64,000 nt of DNA from Moraxella ovis. GTDB taxonomy: Bacteria > Pseudomonadota > Gammaproteobacteria > Pseudomonadales > Moraxellaceae. Of the stretch, positions 8,089 through 17,852 are shown one piece after another. The stretch lies in the NCBI RefSeq assembly GCF_900453105.1, contig NZ_UGPW01000001.1, forward strand, positions 1,426,001-1,490,000, read 5' to 3'. Position 1 is the first letter of the stretch; every line of letters starts with the position of its first letter. A program made the translations under genes and the position numbers. Under the pieces are notes generated by a model. It searched no databases. It was not told the DNA's origin and worked only from the letters and a program-made list of their open reading frames with translations.

Positions 8089-10337
8089 CAGCAAATCTTC
8101 TCCAGTAGGATGCTCTGGGCATCATGGATGTCAAGGCTATGATGCACCTGATTCCACTCACCACGCCCATCAAGCTCCCAAGCCTGAACGTTATCTTGAA
8201 GGTAATTAATCAAGCCGTCTTCGTAGATTTGCTTGAATAGTTTTTTGTCCAAGATAGGAAACGCAGTCTCAACGCGGTGCAATAAGTTACGATCCATCAA
8301 ATCAGCACTTGAGCAGTACAGCTTCTCATCGCCATCATTATAAAAATAATACACGCGCGTATGTTCTAGGAATCGACCGACGATGGAGCGCACACGGATG
8401 TTCTCTGATAGATTCTTTACTTGTGGGCGCAGACAGCAGATAGAACGAACAATCAAATCAATCTGCACACCTGCCTGACTTGCCTCGTATAGCTTGTCAA
8501 TGATTTGACGCTCGGTGACCGCATTACATTTCATGATGATTCGCGCTTTTTTGCCGTTTTTGGCGTGATGAATCTCATCATCAATCATCTGCACCAACCC
8601 ATCATGCAAAGTAAAAGGCGCGTGCAGAATCTGATGCGATGGCATCGGACGACCCATGCCTGTTAGCTGCACGAATACGCCGTGCACATCTTCACAGATC
8701 TGCTTATCCGCGGTGAATAGACCATAGTCAGTATATGCCTTAGCATTACCCGCGTGATAGTTACCCGTGCCTAAGTGTGTATAACGGCGAATTTTGCCTT
8801 TTTCGCGGCGGACGATGAGCATAAGCTTAGCATGAGTCTTATAACCCACCACGCCATACACCACAACCGCCCCAGCCTCTTGAAGCATGTTCGCCACCGC
8901 GATGTTGCTCGCTTCATCAAAACGCGCACGCAGCTCAATCACTGCCGTGACCTCTTTGCCATTACGAGCGGCAGCAGCTAGCGCTTGTACGATTTCAGAA
9001 TTCGTACCAGATCGATAGATGGTCTGCTTGATGGCTAACACATCAGGATCATTCGCCGCTTGCCACAGTAGATTCACCACCGGTTTAAAGGCGTGAAAAG
9101 GATGATGCACAAGCACGTCTTCTTTTTTGATGATATCAAACATCGACGTGCCTTCTTTGGCGACTCGCACACTCTCCATGCCGCGAAATGCCTTAGGGAT
9201 AGCATGGGTAAATGGCGCAAATTTAAGCTCTGGCTTATCAAAGCTCGTCAGCATGCGCGTCAGATTCACAGGACCATTCACGCGATACAGCTGACTCTCG
9301 TCGAGCTCAAATTCTTGCAGTAGGAACTCGTAAGTTTCTTTTGGGCAGTTTGTTGTGACCTCTAGGCGAACTTTATGACCAAAGCGACGATTATCCAGCT
9401 CACCCTCAAGTGCCTTAGCCAGATCCTCAACATCATCGGACAGCGCAAGGTCGGCATTACGCGTTAATCTAAACTGATGGCAACCTGTAACCTTCATTCC
9501 CAAGAACAGCTCGCCCACATGCTCATGAATCACCGCAGACAGCATGATGTGATGATCCTTGCCACCTGTCAGCTCATCAGGCAGGCGAATTACACGCGGC
9601 AATGAACGCGGCGCAGGCACTATGGCACGATTAATGTCACGCCCAAAGGCATCCTTACCCTCTAGGCTTACGATGAAGTTTAATGACTTATTCACAAGGC
9701 GCGGAAATGGATGCGCAGGATCAATGCTAATCGGTGTCAATACAGGCAGCACCTGATTAAAAAAATACCCTCTCATCCATGCCTTTTGGGCATCTGTAAG
9801 CTCATGACGCTTAAGATAACGAATGTCAGATTTGGCAAGCTGTGGCAAAATCTCTTCGTTCAAGATGCGATACTGCTCTTCGACCGCACGATGCGCCACC
9901 TGACTGATCTCTGCAAGTAGCTCTGATGGCTTACGACCGTCTAGACTGCTGGACTTGTCGCCAATTTTCATCTTTTGGAGCAATCCTGCCACACGAATCT
10001 CAAAAAACTCATCCATATTAGACGAAAAAATCGTCAAAAAAAACATTTGTTCAAGCAAAGGGTTGCGCGGGTTCACCGCCTGAGCAAGCACACGCAACTG
10101 AAATCTTAACGTTGATAGATCACGGTTGATGTAACACTCTGGCGTAAAGCCGCCCACCTCATTCATGATGTGCTGAATCTCATGCAGATCTGCTGCTGGT
10201 GGTGGTGCCGTGCCTAGCACACTTTGCATGGCGACTTGCTCAATGCTTGGTAAATTGTTCGCTTCGGACAGCACGCTTGATACTTTTGAAGTGGCGCACT
10301 TGGCTGCAGGTCTTGAATTGGTGGCTCTTTGGGTCAC
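8088..10337 (-). CDS. ppk: Polyphosphate kinase 1
   Basis: The 749-residue Ppk1 reversibly transfers the ATP gamma phosphate onto inorganic polyphosphate. Visible features are the N-terminal domain ([18 protein letters not shown], then [17 protein letters not shown]), the head domain, and the first catalytic PLD-like half with [10 protein letters not shown]. The phosphohistidine region HLGTGNYH lies near residue 520. The second half contains [11 protein letters not shown] and [11 protein letters not shown]. About 60 low-complexity residues at the N-terminus extend beyond the usual ~690 aa; they are rich in Ala, Ser and Pro. ychJ follows with a 1-nt overlap and mtgA precedes it on the same strand. 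Confidence 0.96.
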   Translation of the reverse strand: MTQRATNSRPAAKCATSKVSSVLSEANNLPSIEQVAMQSVLGTAPPPAADLHEIQHIMNEVGGFTPECYINRDLSTLRFQLRVLAQAVNPRNPLLEQMFFLTIFSSNMDEFFEIRVAGLLQKMKIGDKSSSLDGRKPSELLAEISQVAHRAVEEQYRILNEEILPQLAKSDIRYLKRHELTDAQKAWMRGYFFNQVLPVLTPISIDPAHPFPRLVNKSLNFIVSLEGKDAFGRDINRAIVPAPRSLPRVIRLPDELTGGKDHHIMLSAVIHEHVGELFLGMKVTGCHQFRLTRNADLALSDDVEDLAKALEGELDNRRFGHKVRLEVTTNCPKETYEFLLQEFELDESQLYRVNGPVNLTRMLTSFDKPELKFAPFTHAIPKAFRGMESVRVAKEGTSMFDIIKKEDVLVHHPFHAFKPVVNLLWQAANDPDVLAIKQTIYRSGTNSEIVQALAAAARNGKEVTAVIELRARFDEASNIAVANMLQEAGAVVVYGVVGYKTHAKLMLIVRREKGKIRRYTHLGTGNYHAGNAKAYTDYGLFTADKQICEDVHGVFVQLTGMGRPMPSHQILHAPFTLHDGLVQMIDDEIHHAKNGKKARIIMKCNAVTERQIIDKLYEASQAGVQIDLIVRSICCLRPQVKNLSENIRVRSIVGRFLEHTRVYYFYNDGDEKLYCSSADLMDRNLLHRVETAFPILDKKLFKQIYEDGLINYLQDNVQAWELDGRGEWNQVHHSLDIHDAQSILLEKIC

Positions 10338-10394
10338 GGCATTCTCCTTGTATTTTGTTGATTATATTGGCTTATTGCTGGCTTTTTTACCATT

Positions 10395-11069
10395 CTAGCT
10401 TGGCAATACTGCGCTGTTCATGCGACGCAGTATGATTCGTTGTTTGTTTCTAAGTCGTTTGGCGTTTTTATTTTTTTGATAGTATTTTGGGTTTGGTAAC
10501 ATGCTGATAAGCAGCGCGGCTTGTTCGCGATTGAGATTTTTGGCGGATTTGCCATAATAGTGGCGTGCCGCTGACTCAATACCATAAATCCCATCGCCAA
10601 ACTCCACCACGTTCAAGTACACCTCCAAGATGCGCTTCTTATCCCAAATCCCTTCCATTATCAGGACGATGATCGCCTCTTCGCCCTTTCGGATGTATGA
10701 GCGATGGGAAGTCAAAAATAAATTCTTGGCAAGCTGCTGACTGATGGTTGAGCCACCTCTTGCGATCGCGCCTTCAGCTTCATTTTTTTTAATGGCACTC
10801 TCAATGCTATCAAAGTCAAACCCGTGATGTTGGGTAAATTTGGCATCCTCGCTCACGATCGCGGCCTGCTTGACACTTTTGGCGATATTGTCATAATCCA
10901 CCCACGTCTGAGTGACCGTACCGCCGCCGAATCTGTGCGCCATCATGAACGCCGACTCGGTCACTGGTGTAAATTTGCCCACGCCCAAAAGTGCCGCTAC
11001 CATCAAGTTAAACCCCAAAAAGACAGCAACAACACACAGAACAATCCAACGAAAAAATTTTTTAAGCAC
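10395..11069 (-). CDS. mtgA: Monofunctional biosynthetic peptidoglycan transglycosylase
   Basis: The 224-residue protein has one N-terminal membrane anchor (about residues 8-30) and a GT51 transglycosylase domain. The first catalytic Glu is in the motif VSEDAKFTQHHGFD (E74). GGSTISQQLAKNLFL and the second Glu region EVYLNVVEFGDGIYG follow. It polymerises lipid II into glycan strands at the cytoplasmic membrane and lacks a transpeptidase domain. It ends 57 nt before ppk on the same strand and is divergent from the glutaredoxin-like gene across a 56-nt gap. Confidence 0.95.
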   Translation of the reverse strand: MLKKFFRWIVLCVVAVFLGFNLMVAALLGVGKFTPVTESAFMMAHRFGGGTVTQTWVDYDNIAKSVKQAAIVSEDAKFTQHHGFDFDSIESAIKKNEAEGAIARGGSTISQQLAKNLFLTSHRSYIRKGEEAIIVLIMEGIWDKKRILEVYLNVVEFGDGIYGIESAARHYYGKSAKNLNREQAALLISMLPNPKYYQKNKNAKRLRNKQRIILRRMNSAVLPS

Positions 11070-11125
11070 TATACCAGCCTTATTTTACGTTATAATGACA
11101 ATCATCCTATTTTACACTATTTTAG

Positions 11126-11524
11126 ATGTTTATCGATATGAATAATCCAATATTTATCAATCAGTTAACTGATTTATCAAAAAACCGTTTCGCGCTAGAC
11201 ACACTCAGCAATGAACAATTTTTTGAATTTTATCAGACATTATTATCCAATTTTAACATTAATTTGGGCAATGACTGGTATCTGATCGGCACAGACGGCT
11301 GCCATCTGTGTGATGAGGTGTACGCCCTGCTCGGTCAAATCGGACGCATCAGACCACTGCCTTTTGTCCATCGTGTAGATGTGATGAATGCAGATGAGCT
11401 GGTGATTGAGACTTTGGGAGTTGTGATTCCGATATTGGTGACGCCAGCACGACTGCTGTGCTACCCTTTTGGTGCGATGGACATCATGACATTGACCGAC
11501 CCAAAAAGCACGATGCCTGTTTAG
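11126..11524 (+). CDS. Glutaredoxin-like protein, DUF836 family
   Basis: The 132-residue protein has a thioredoxin-like C-terminal half with a CHLC motif (C59, C62) in the sequence YLIGTDGCHLCDEVYALL. The strand VHRVDVMNADELVIETLGVVIPIL follows, which is the layout of the DUF836 glutaredoxin group. A Pro in the cis-Pro position (VIPIL) supports the fold. The N-terminal ~45 residues are extra and unrecognised. A second start (MNNPIF, at 11138) is possible. A redox or thiol-disulfide role is inferred from the family; no partner gene is adjacent. Confidence 0.8.
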   Translation: MFIDMNNPIFINQLTDLSKNRFALDTLSNEQFFEFYQTLLSNFNINLGNDWYLIGTDGCHLCDEVYALLGQIGRIRPLPFVHRVDVMNADELVIETLGVVIPILVTPARLLCYPFGAMDIMTLTDPKSTMPV

Positions 11525-11620
11525 ACAGTCATAATCAAAGCGGTCATTTAATAAACGAACAAAAATTAATTGAGAGCTATTCCTTTTTGGCAAAAAAATC
11601 AGTACAATAATGATGAATTT

Positions 11621-11643
11621 GAGCAACTGTTTTGCAGTTGCTC
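11621..11643 (+). other. Hairpin ahead of the lactate permease (terminator or leader structure)
   Basis: GAGCAACT pairs with AGTTGCTC across a 7-nt loop, followed by TACTTTT. It lies 97 nt after the glutaredoxin-like gene and 127 nt before the permease start. A TACAAT hexamer at 11603-11608 could be a -10 box that would put the hairpin at the 5' end of the permease mRNA. Both readings are open. Confidence 0.5.
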
Positions 11644-11769
11644 TACTTTTGACATGGATTTAAACACAACACAAATCGACTCAATGAATCAAACCCAGGC
11701 TTTTATGGACTGATTTTATGGGTCGAACTGACCAATCGGCGTGCCTTTACGGTCGCATGGAGCATTGTT

Positions 11770-13521
11770 ATGCTTACCTTTTTGGCGATGTTGCCAATTC
11801 TCATTGTTTTTATATTACTCGTTGTGATGCGTCTGCCTGCCAAGACGGCGATGGCGGTCGCTTATCTTGCCACAGCTTTATTGTCTTACTTTTTTTGGCA
11901 TACCAGTGGCAACCAAATCGCCGCCGCCACCATTCATGGCGTGCTGACTGCTGCCAATGTACTGCTCATCGTGTTTTCTGCCATTTTGCTGCTAAACACC
12001 ATCAAAACCTCTGGTGCCATTGTCGCCATTCGTCAAGGCTTTATGGGTATCTCTGCTGACCGCCGTGTACAGATGATTATCGTAGCGTGGCTTTTTGGCT
12101 CACTCATCGAAGGCTCGACAGGCTGGGGTACGCCATCGGCGGTGGGTGCTCCGCTGCTCTTGGCGTTGGGTTTTCCTGCGATGGCGTGCGTCATGGCGAT
12201 TCTCATCATTCAGTCCACGCCAGTTTCTTATGGAGCGGTGGGCACACCCATTTTGATTGGTGTGAATTCTGGTCTTGAAAATAAAGATGATGTGAGTGCT
12301 GCTATCGCTGAACAAGGCATTGCCTTTGGTGATTACATCGTACAAATCGGTGCTAATGTCGGCTTCATTCATGCTGTTGTTGGATTCTTGATTCCGCTGA
12401 TTTTGTGCGGATTTTTGACACGATTTTTTGGCGAAAAGCGTTCGTTCGTTGAGGGTTTAAAGGCAGCACCTTTCGCCATTTTTGCAGGGCTTGCTTTTAC
12501 CATTCCTTACTATCTGACCGCCAAATTCATCGGACCTGAACTGCCTTCATTGGTCGGCTCCATCGTCGGCATGGCAATCGTCATTCCTGCGGCAAAATAC
12601 GGCTTTTTGACCCCAAAGGACACATTCGACTTTGCCAGCCGTGACCACTGGGAAGAAGACTGGAAAGGCACGATGGCAGCAACCGACATTGACATCAACG
12701 AAAAATCCAAACACCCTGTATGGCTTGCATTCATGCCTTATCTGCTGGTCATTGGCATCTTAATTGCCACACGCACCATCAAACCCCTAAAAGCATGGCT
12801 GAATGAAAATGCCGTCATCACTTTTAGCAATATCCTAGATACCACCATCACCAACAAAACACAGCTTTTATATTCACCAGCGGCGGTACTGCTCTCGGTG
12901 TCGATTGTGTGTATCTTTTTGTTTGGCATGAAAGGCAATGAGGTCAAAAAAAGCTGGGCAGCGTCTGGCAAAACGATGCTTGCTGCTGCACCTGCCCTAC
13001 TGTTCTCCATTCCGATGGTGCAGGTGTTCATCAATTCAGGGACGCCTGCTGATGTCGCCGAGCCGATACTCGCCATGCCAAGAGTACTGGCGGCAGGTGC
13101 TGCTGATGTCTTTGCAAATATGTGGCCACTCGTGTCGCCTTGGATTGGCGCTTTGGGGGCGTTCATTGCAGGCTCTAATACTATCTCAAACATGATGTTT
13201 GCTCACTTTCAATGGAGTACTGCCGCTCAGATCGACTTGAACGCCATCGAAGCTGCCAAAGTCGTCGCGCTACAAGCGGTGGGCGGTGCATCTGGCAACA
13301 TGATCAGCGTGCATAATGTCGTCGCTGCTTGTGCGGTGGTGGGCATGGTCAACCGTGAAGGTCTCATCATTCGTAAGACCTTGGTTGCCATGATTTATTA
13401 TGCCGCCCAAGCTGGTCTTGTCGGCATGGCAATCGTTGTCAACCCTTTATGGTGGGTTGGGGCGATCATCTGGCCTGTCGTGTTCTTTGGTGTGATGGTA
13501 AGAACATCTGCTCGTGCTTGA
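11770..13521 (+). CDS. lctP: L-lactate permease, LctP family
   Basis: The 583-residue protein is a polytopic membrane protein of the LctP (lactate permease) family, a proton symporter for L-lactate, D-lactate and glycolate. Family motifs include GSLIEGSTGWGTPSAVGAPLL and STPVSYGAVGTPILIGV. Near the C-terminus are GSNTISNMMF and QAVGGASGNMISVHNVVAA, and about 13 hydrophobic segments are visible. The protein starts directly in the first membrane segment and is therefore slightly shorter at its N-terminus than E. coli LldP. No in-frame upstream ATG exists. The next gene, lldD, oxidises the imported lactate; a 366-nt gap separates them. Confidence 0.93.
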   Translation: MLTFLAMLPILIVFILLVVMRLPAKTAMAVAYLATALLSYFFWHTSGNQIAAATIHGVLTAANVLLIVFSAILLLNTIKTSGAIVAIRQGFMGISADRRVQMIIVAWLFGSLIEGSTGWGTPSAVGAPLLLALGFPAMACVMAILIIQSTPVSYGAVGTPILIGVNSGLENKDDVSAAIAEQGIAFGDYIVQIGANVGFIHAVVGFLIPLILCGFLTRFFGEKRSFVEGLKAAPFAIFAGLAFTIPYYLTAKFIGPELPSLVGSIVGMAIVIPAAKYGFLTPKDTFDFASRDHWEEDWKGTMAATDIDINEKSKHPVWLAFMPYLLVIGILIATRTIKPLKAWLNENAVITFSNILDTTITNKTQLLYSPAAVLLSVSIVCIFLFGMKGNEVKKSWAASGKTMLAAAPALLFSIPMVQVFINSGTPADVAEPILAMPRVLAAGAADVFANMWPLVSPWIGALGAFIAGSNTISNMMFAHFQWSTAAQIDLNAIEAAKVVALQAVGGASGNMISVHNVVAACAVVGMVNREGLIIRKTLVAMIYYAAQAGLVGMAIVVNPLWWVGAIIWPVVFFGVMVRTSARA

Positions 13522-13887
13522 TGACTTTGACGGACAAAACAGCCTGCTGGCTTGTTTTGTCCTGTTTTGTTCGTCAAGCTGGCGGTCTTTCAAGGTCTTG
13601 ATTGGTTTGGGTCAGATTGATGTGTCTGAAAGTTTTGTATTTTTTAAGACGATTAGGCAGACATTTGTTACAATAAACCATCATGACCAACCAAAGTCGG
13701 TCAGTCAGGTGCATGAAAGCCAACCAGCCATGCCCATGATTTAAAAATACTGGGATTGGCACTTTTATTGTTCATGTCCTAGGCCAGTTCTGTGCTTAGG
13801 GCGTGCTCATATTCGCCCAGTGCGTCATCGACGGCTCGTTACCAAAAGAACTGGCATCGATTCATTCAACCAAAATAAGGTCATCTT
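13522..13887 (+). other. Long lctP-lldD intergenic region with terminator and nested inverted repeats
   Basis: The 366-nt gap begins with a hairpin terminator. Further on, GCCAGTTCT (about 13783-13791) pairs with AGAACTGGC (13847-13855). Nested inside, GGGCG (about 13799-13803) pairs with CGCCC (about 13814-13818). The gap ends in an lldD ribosome site near 13876. A TACAAT near 13670 may be a -10 box. No convincing coding frame is present. The nested pairing lies just ahead of lldD and could be a structured leader. Confidence 0.5.
13532..13570 (+). terminator. Intrinsic terminator after lctP
   Basis: GGACAAAAC-GCC pairs with GGC-GTTTTGTCC, followed by TGTTTTGT. It starts about 10 nt after the lctP stop codon. 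Confidence 0.75.
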
Positions 13888-15096
13888 ATGGCAGATTTAA
13901 GTAAAATTACCGAAATTGAAGATCTCAGACGCGTCGCTGAACGCAAAGTACCAAGAATGTTTTATGACTATGTGGACAGTGGCTCTTGGACACAGACCAC
14001 CTATCGCAACAACGAGACCGACTTTGATCGCATCAAGCTGCGTCAGCGTGTGCTCGTGGACATGGAAGGTCGTACGCTGGCGACCAAGATGATTGGGCAA
14101 GAGGTGCATATGCCGGTGGCAATCGCCCCGACAGGCTTTACAGGCATGATGTGGGCAGACGGTGAGATTCACGCCGCCCGTGCTGCCGAGAAATTTGGCA
14201 TACCTTTTTCGCTCTCCACCATGAGCATCTGCTCGATTGAAGATGTGGCAGAAAATACCACCAAGCCGTTTTGGTTTCAGTTGTATGTCATGCGTGATAA
14301 AAAATTCATGGAAAATCTCATTCGCCGTGCCAAAGAAGCCAAATGCTCCGCCCTCATCTTGACAGCCGACCTGCAAGTCTTAGGGCAACGCCACAAAGAC
14401 ATCAAGAACGGTCTGTCTGCACCCCCCAAGCCTACCCTAAAAAACATCATCAATCTGATGACCAAACCTGAATGGTGCTTTAATATGCTTGGCACCAAAC
14501 GTCACACTTTTCGCAACATTGTCGGTCATGCCGAAGGGGTGGGTGACTTGTCTAGCTTATCGTCTTGGACGGCAGAGCAGTTTGACCCAAGCCTTAATTG
14601 GGACGATGTCGCTCGTATCAAAGAGTTATGGGGCGGCCCGCTCATCATCAAAGGTATCATGGAGCCTGAGGACGCTATTTTGGCTGCCAAATCAGGGGCG
14701 GACGCCATGGTCATCTCCAACCACGGCGGTCGTCAGTTAGACGGAGCTCCAAGCTCTATCGCCAGTCTTGCCGACTGCGTACAAGCGGTACAAGCAGAAA
14801 ACTCAAAATGCGAAATCTGGCTAGACAGCGGTATCCGCTCAGGTCAAGACGTGCTAAAAGCCATCGCACTGGGGGCAAAAGGCACGATGATAGGTCGTTC
14901 GTTTTTGTATGGTTTGGGAGCCTATGGGGAGGACGGTGTACGCCGAGCCCTAGAAATCATCTACAAAGAGTGCGACATCACGATGGCTTTTTGTGGACAT
15001 ACCGACATTAGCACCGTCAATGAAGACATCTTTGTCAAAGGCACTTACGAGAATCTCAAAGCCAGCAACCCACACGTTACGCCAATTCGTTGGTAA
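13888..15096 (+). CDS. lldD: FMN-dependent L-lactate dehydrogenase (quinone-linked)
   Basis: The 402-residue protein belongs to the FMN-dependent alpha-hydroxy-acid dehydrogenase family. It oxidises L-lactate to pyruvate and passes electrons to the quinone pool at the inner membrane. The family's N-terminal RVPRMFYDYVDSGSWTQ-like block is present as RKVPRMFYDYVDSGSW. APTGFTGMMWADGE, LILTADLQVLGQRHKD and the active-site SNHGGRQLDG (His near 279) follow, with GRSFLYGLGAYGEDG near the C-terminus. It pairs functionally with lctP upstream. No lldR-type regulator is nearby. Confidence 0.94.
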   Translation: MADLSKITEIEDLRRVAERKVPRMFYDYVDSGSWTQTTYRNNETDFDRIKLRQRVLVDMEGRTLATKMIGQEVHMPVAIAPTGFTGMMWADGEIHAARAAEKFGIPFSLSTMSICSIEDVAENTTKPFWFQLYVMRDKKFMENLIRRAKEAKCSALILTADLQVLGQRHKDIKNGLSAPPKPTLKNIINLMTKPEWCFNMLGTKRHTFRNIVGHAEGVGDLSSLSSWTAEQFDPSLNWDDVARIKELWGGPLIIKGIMEPEDAILAAKSGADAMVISNHGGRQLDGAPSSIASLADCVQAVQAENSKCEIWLDSGIRSGQDVLKAIALGAKGTMIGRSFLYGLGAYGEDGVRRALEIIYKECDITMAFCGHTDISTVNEDIFVKGTYENLKASNPHVTPIRW

Positions 15097-15122
15097 ATAA
15101 GCAAACAAACCTTGTAAACAAT

Positions 15123-15157
15123 AAAAAACCACGTTAATCATCACGTGGTTTTTTTAT
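15123..15157. terminator. Bidirectional terminator between lldD and ppiD
   Basis: AAAAAACCACGT pairs perfectly with ACGTGGTTTTTT (12 bp, 8-nt loop) between two converging genes. Confidence 0.93.
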
Positions 15158-15167
15158 TGTTCGGCAG

Positions 15168-16997
15168 TTAGTGACCTAATGCATCACGATTCACAGTCAG
15201 CTCTGTGGTGTCTTTTAGATACTGTAGATAATCGGACAGCTGGTCTTGACCAATATTATCACGAATCATCATCGCAGCCTGAGCACGCTCGACAGGTGAG
15301 ATCTGGGCTGTGGCTTGTTCAGCCACAGGACCGCCCACGATCACGCTTGCCCCTGCATCAGTCTCCACTGCCCAAATGTCATTAACGCCTGACTTATGCA
15401 GGAATAAACTTGAACGCTCTTGACTGCTTAATTGCGGATTTTGGCGTGTGGTGATGCCAAAATTAGCATTTGGCGTCATCAGCGACTGTCCACCATTGAC
15501 CTTGGCATCGTCAGCGATCTGAGTTGCTGTCTGTAATGCTAGCTTGGTCGCTTTTTGTTTGGTGATGCGCGCCTTGATCTCTTCTGTCGCTTCAGCCAAC
15601 GTTAAGCTTTTGGCTTCTTGATAGTTGGTTGGCTGCACCCATACCGTTTTATCTTCAAGTGTTACGTTTGGGCTGACTGATTGATCTTGGATGGCAAAAT
15701 CATCAAATGCCGCCGCCACAACCGCAGGCTGAGACAGCTCTGTGATGTTATTCTCTTTTTGGTACGACTTGATCAACTTGGCAGGAAGATTCACTTCAGC
15801 AGCAATGTCTGCAATCCCCATGCCATCAACCGCCATCGTATTGATCTTAGCGATAAGATCGTTATAAGCCGCTTGGCGCTTCTCATCGATCGCAGATTGA
15901 ATCAGTTCGTCACGTACATCACTGGCACTAAGATCGCCCGCCTTGGTTAACTTAAAGATCTGATAACCAAAGCCGGTCTTCACAGGCTGACTTACTTCGC
16001 CTACTTTTAGGTTGCCAAGCGCCGCATTCACCACACCAGCATCATTACCAAATACCGAAGGGTTGTATTTACCGATATTACCACCTTCAGCACCACTTGG
16101 ATCCTCAGAATATTGCTTGGCCAATGCCTCGAATGATTCACCATTATCTAGTTTGGCTTTCACCTCGTTGGCTTTATCGGCGTCCGCCACCAGAATTTGA
16201 GCCAATTCGCGACCATCACTAAGACCGTTCTTCTGCAAGTATCTGCTAAACTGTGCATTGATCTCATCTTCGGTTGGTGCTTCCACCTTGACATCTAACG
16301 GCGTCAATTCAATATATGCCAAATCCACGGTTTGCGGTCGAATTAGCGCATCTTTATTGGCATTATAGTATTCATCAATCTCTGCTTGTGACACGCTGAC
16401 TGCACCAGCATAGTCCTGCCATTTTAGGCGATGAACCCATACTTCACGGGCTTCAAGCTGTAGATCAAGCAGTCGGCTAACTTGCGCTGCTGGATAGATC
16501 GCCGTACCTAAGATACTGGCCGTCAGCTGACGCACGCTAAGCTCGGTGCGAAATCTAGCGAACAGTTCATCTTTTGTTAGATTGTTGTGCTGTAAAAAAC
16601 TGGCAAACACCTCGTTAGAGAACTCTCCATTTTGATGAAAAGCTTCATCCTGAGCGATCAGGCGAGTGATCTCATCATCCGAGACCGTCATGCCAAGCAC
16701 ATGGGCTTGATTTTGAAGTAGCGCGCGATTAATTAGACTCTCTAGCACCTCATCTGCCATCGCACCTTCATTAATCAGACTGGCGTCATTATTCTGAAGG
16801 AGCTGGGTACGATAACGATTCAGCTCTAATTGATACACACTCAAGTCGATGGTGCTATCTCCAGCCTTAATCAGATCATGACCGCTCATCGAGCCGCCAC
16901 CAATGCCCTGCACGCCTAAGAAAGCCATCGGCACCATGATTAAACCTAAGGTAATGCGACCAGGCCAACTCTGTAAAAAATCGCGCAACTTGTCCAT
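15168..16997 (-). CDS. ppiD: Periplasmic folding chaperone / peptidyl-prolyl isomerase PpiD
   Basis: The 609-residue protein fits PpiD, a chaperone anchored at the SecYEG exit. One N-terminal membrane segment (about residues 15-32, after MDKLRDFLQSWPGRITLG) is followed by a SurA_N-type helical chaperone region. A single parvulin domain lies at about residues 255-355 (ELAQILVADADKANEVKAKL...EDPSGAEGGNIGKY...GYQIFKL). The C-terminal half is helical. It follows hupB on the same strand, the conserved hupB-ppiD order of gamma-proteobacteria, but a terminator lies between them. Parvulin activity of PpiD is weak or absent in E. coli, so chaperone function is the safer role. Confidence 0.94.
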   Translation of the reverse strand: MDKLRDFLQSWPGRITLGLIMVPMAFLGVQGIGGGSMSGHDLIKAGDSTIDLSVYQLELNRYRTQLLQNNDASLINEGAMADEVLESLINRALLQNQAHVLGMTVSDDEITRLIAQDEAFHQNGEFSNEVFASFLQHNNLTKDELFARFRTELSVRQLTASILGTAIYPAAQVSRLLDLQLEAREVWVHRLKWQDYAGAVSVSQAEIDEYYNANKDALIRPQTVDLAYIELTPLDVKVEAPTEDEINAQFSRYLQKNGLSDGRELAQILVADADKANEVKAKLDNGESFEALAKQYSEDPSGAEGGNIGKYNPSVFGNDAGVVNAALGNLKVGEVSQPVKTGFGYQIFKLTKAGDLSASDVRDELIQSAIDEKRQAAYNDLIAKINTMAVDGMGIADIAAEVNLPAKLIKSYQKENNITELSQPAVVAAAFDDFAIQDQSVSPNVTLEDKTVWVQPTNYQEAKSLTLAEATEEIKARITKQKATKLALQTATQIADDAKVNGGQSLMTPNANFGITTRQNPQLSSQERSSLFLHKSGVNDIWAVETDAGASVIVGGPVAEQATAQISPVERAQAAMMIRDNIGQDQLSDYLQYLKDTTELTVNRDALGH

Positions 16998-17097
16998 AAA
17001 ACTTCACTTCTTTTAAATCAAAACTAAAACCTTACTATAATACGCTAAATCTTAAAAATACACAAAGTTTTTTACAATATTTTGGATTTTTTTGGAT

Positions 17098-17131
17098 AAA
17101 AAAACACCCTTCATGAACATTGCATGAAGGG
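17098..17131 (-). terminator. Intrinsic terminator of hupB
   Basis: On the minus strand CCCTTCATG pairs with CATGAAGGG, followed by GTG and T7. Confidence 0.9.
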
Positions 17132-17168
17132 CGTGGTCTAATCCAACGTTAATACGTAAATTGTAGGA

Positions 17169-17441
17169 TTAGTTTACCGCGTCTTTTAGACCTTTACCAG
17201 CTTTGAAGCCAGGCACTTTGCTTGCAGCGATTTCTAGTGGCTCGCCAGTTTTTGGGTTGCGACCGGTACGTGCTGCGCGCTCTTTTACGCTAAAAGTACC
17301 AAAACCAACTAGCACAACGTCATCACCACGCTCTAGAGCGCCTTGTACGCTTGAAGTGAATGCATTTAGCGCTTTAGTGGCTTGGTCTTTTGTTAGACCT
17401 GCTTCGCTTGCGATCGCGTCTACCAATTCTGACTTATTCAT
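17169..17441 (-). CDS. hupB: HU-beta type nucleoid DNA-binding protein
   Basis: The 90-residue protein is a standard HU subunit. It has the [11 protein letters not shown] start, the [21 protein letters not shown] beta-arm with its [10 protein letters not shown] tip, and the [14 protein letters not shown] end. HU bends DNA non-specifically and organises the nucleoid. The ribosome site GAGGAAC is 5 nt before the ATG. A near-consensus promoter lies 68-96 nt upstream. ppiD follows after a strong terminator, so most hupB mRNA should be monocistronic. Confidence 0.97.
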   Translation of the reverse strand: MNKSELVDAIASEAGLTKDQATKALNAFTSSVQGALERGDDVVLVGFGTFSVKERAARTGRNPKTGEPLEIAASKVPGFKAGKGLKDAVN

Positions 17442-17852
17442 GTGATGTTCCTCATGTTTTTGAGTTAAATAAAAATCTAGACAGGTCTAATCACCTGCCT
17501 TTGTGTGCATTGTATGATTATCATTAAGCATTTACAAGTGGATAAATGCAAAAATCTTGTAAAATTTACAAATTTTTTGTAAAAAATCGAATAAAACCTT
17601 ACAAATTACAGGCAATGCACGTACCATTCCATTGTTTGTTATAACAAACTTGCTTACCATTTATAGCAAGGGTTTTGGCAATATGCAAGTAAAATTATAT
17701 AATTTTATGTAACTTTAACAAAAAATTTGTATTTTTTTGAAAAAATCTGTAATTTTTAACCATGCATTTTGTTTTTTGACTTATTTTAAGATACAATCAA
17801 CTGCATATTTTTGAGTTATTTACCTTTATTACTTTAATGGCTTAGGATTAAC
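17442..17852. other. AT-rich divergent regulatory region between hupB and the SCP2-like gene
   Basis: The 411-nt gap holds the hupB promoter on its left side. It also holds a perfect 16-bp palindrome GTTTGTTATAACAAAC at 17634-17649 and long A/T runs. No open frame with coding character is present. Confidence 0.6.
17509..17537 (-). promoter_or_regulatory. hupB promoter
   Basis: On the minus strand TTGTAA (17537-17532) and TACAAT (17514-17509) have an exact 17-nt spacer. A small hairpin, CAGGT/ACCTG, sits in the leader at about 17484-17498. Confidence 0.75.

Noticed and set aside
11718-12059. Alternative frame overlapping the start of lctP
   Set aside because: It is Cys/His-rich shadow sequence of the permease gene in another frame.
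13514-13744. Open frame in the lctP-lldD gap
   Set aside because: It spans the lctP terminator, has no ribosome site and no coding character or family resemblance.
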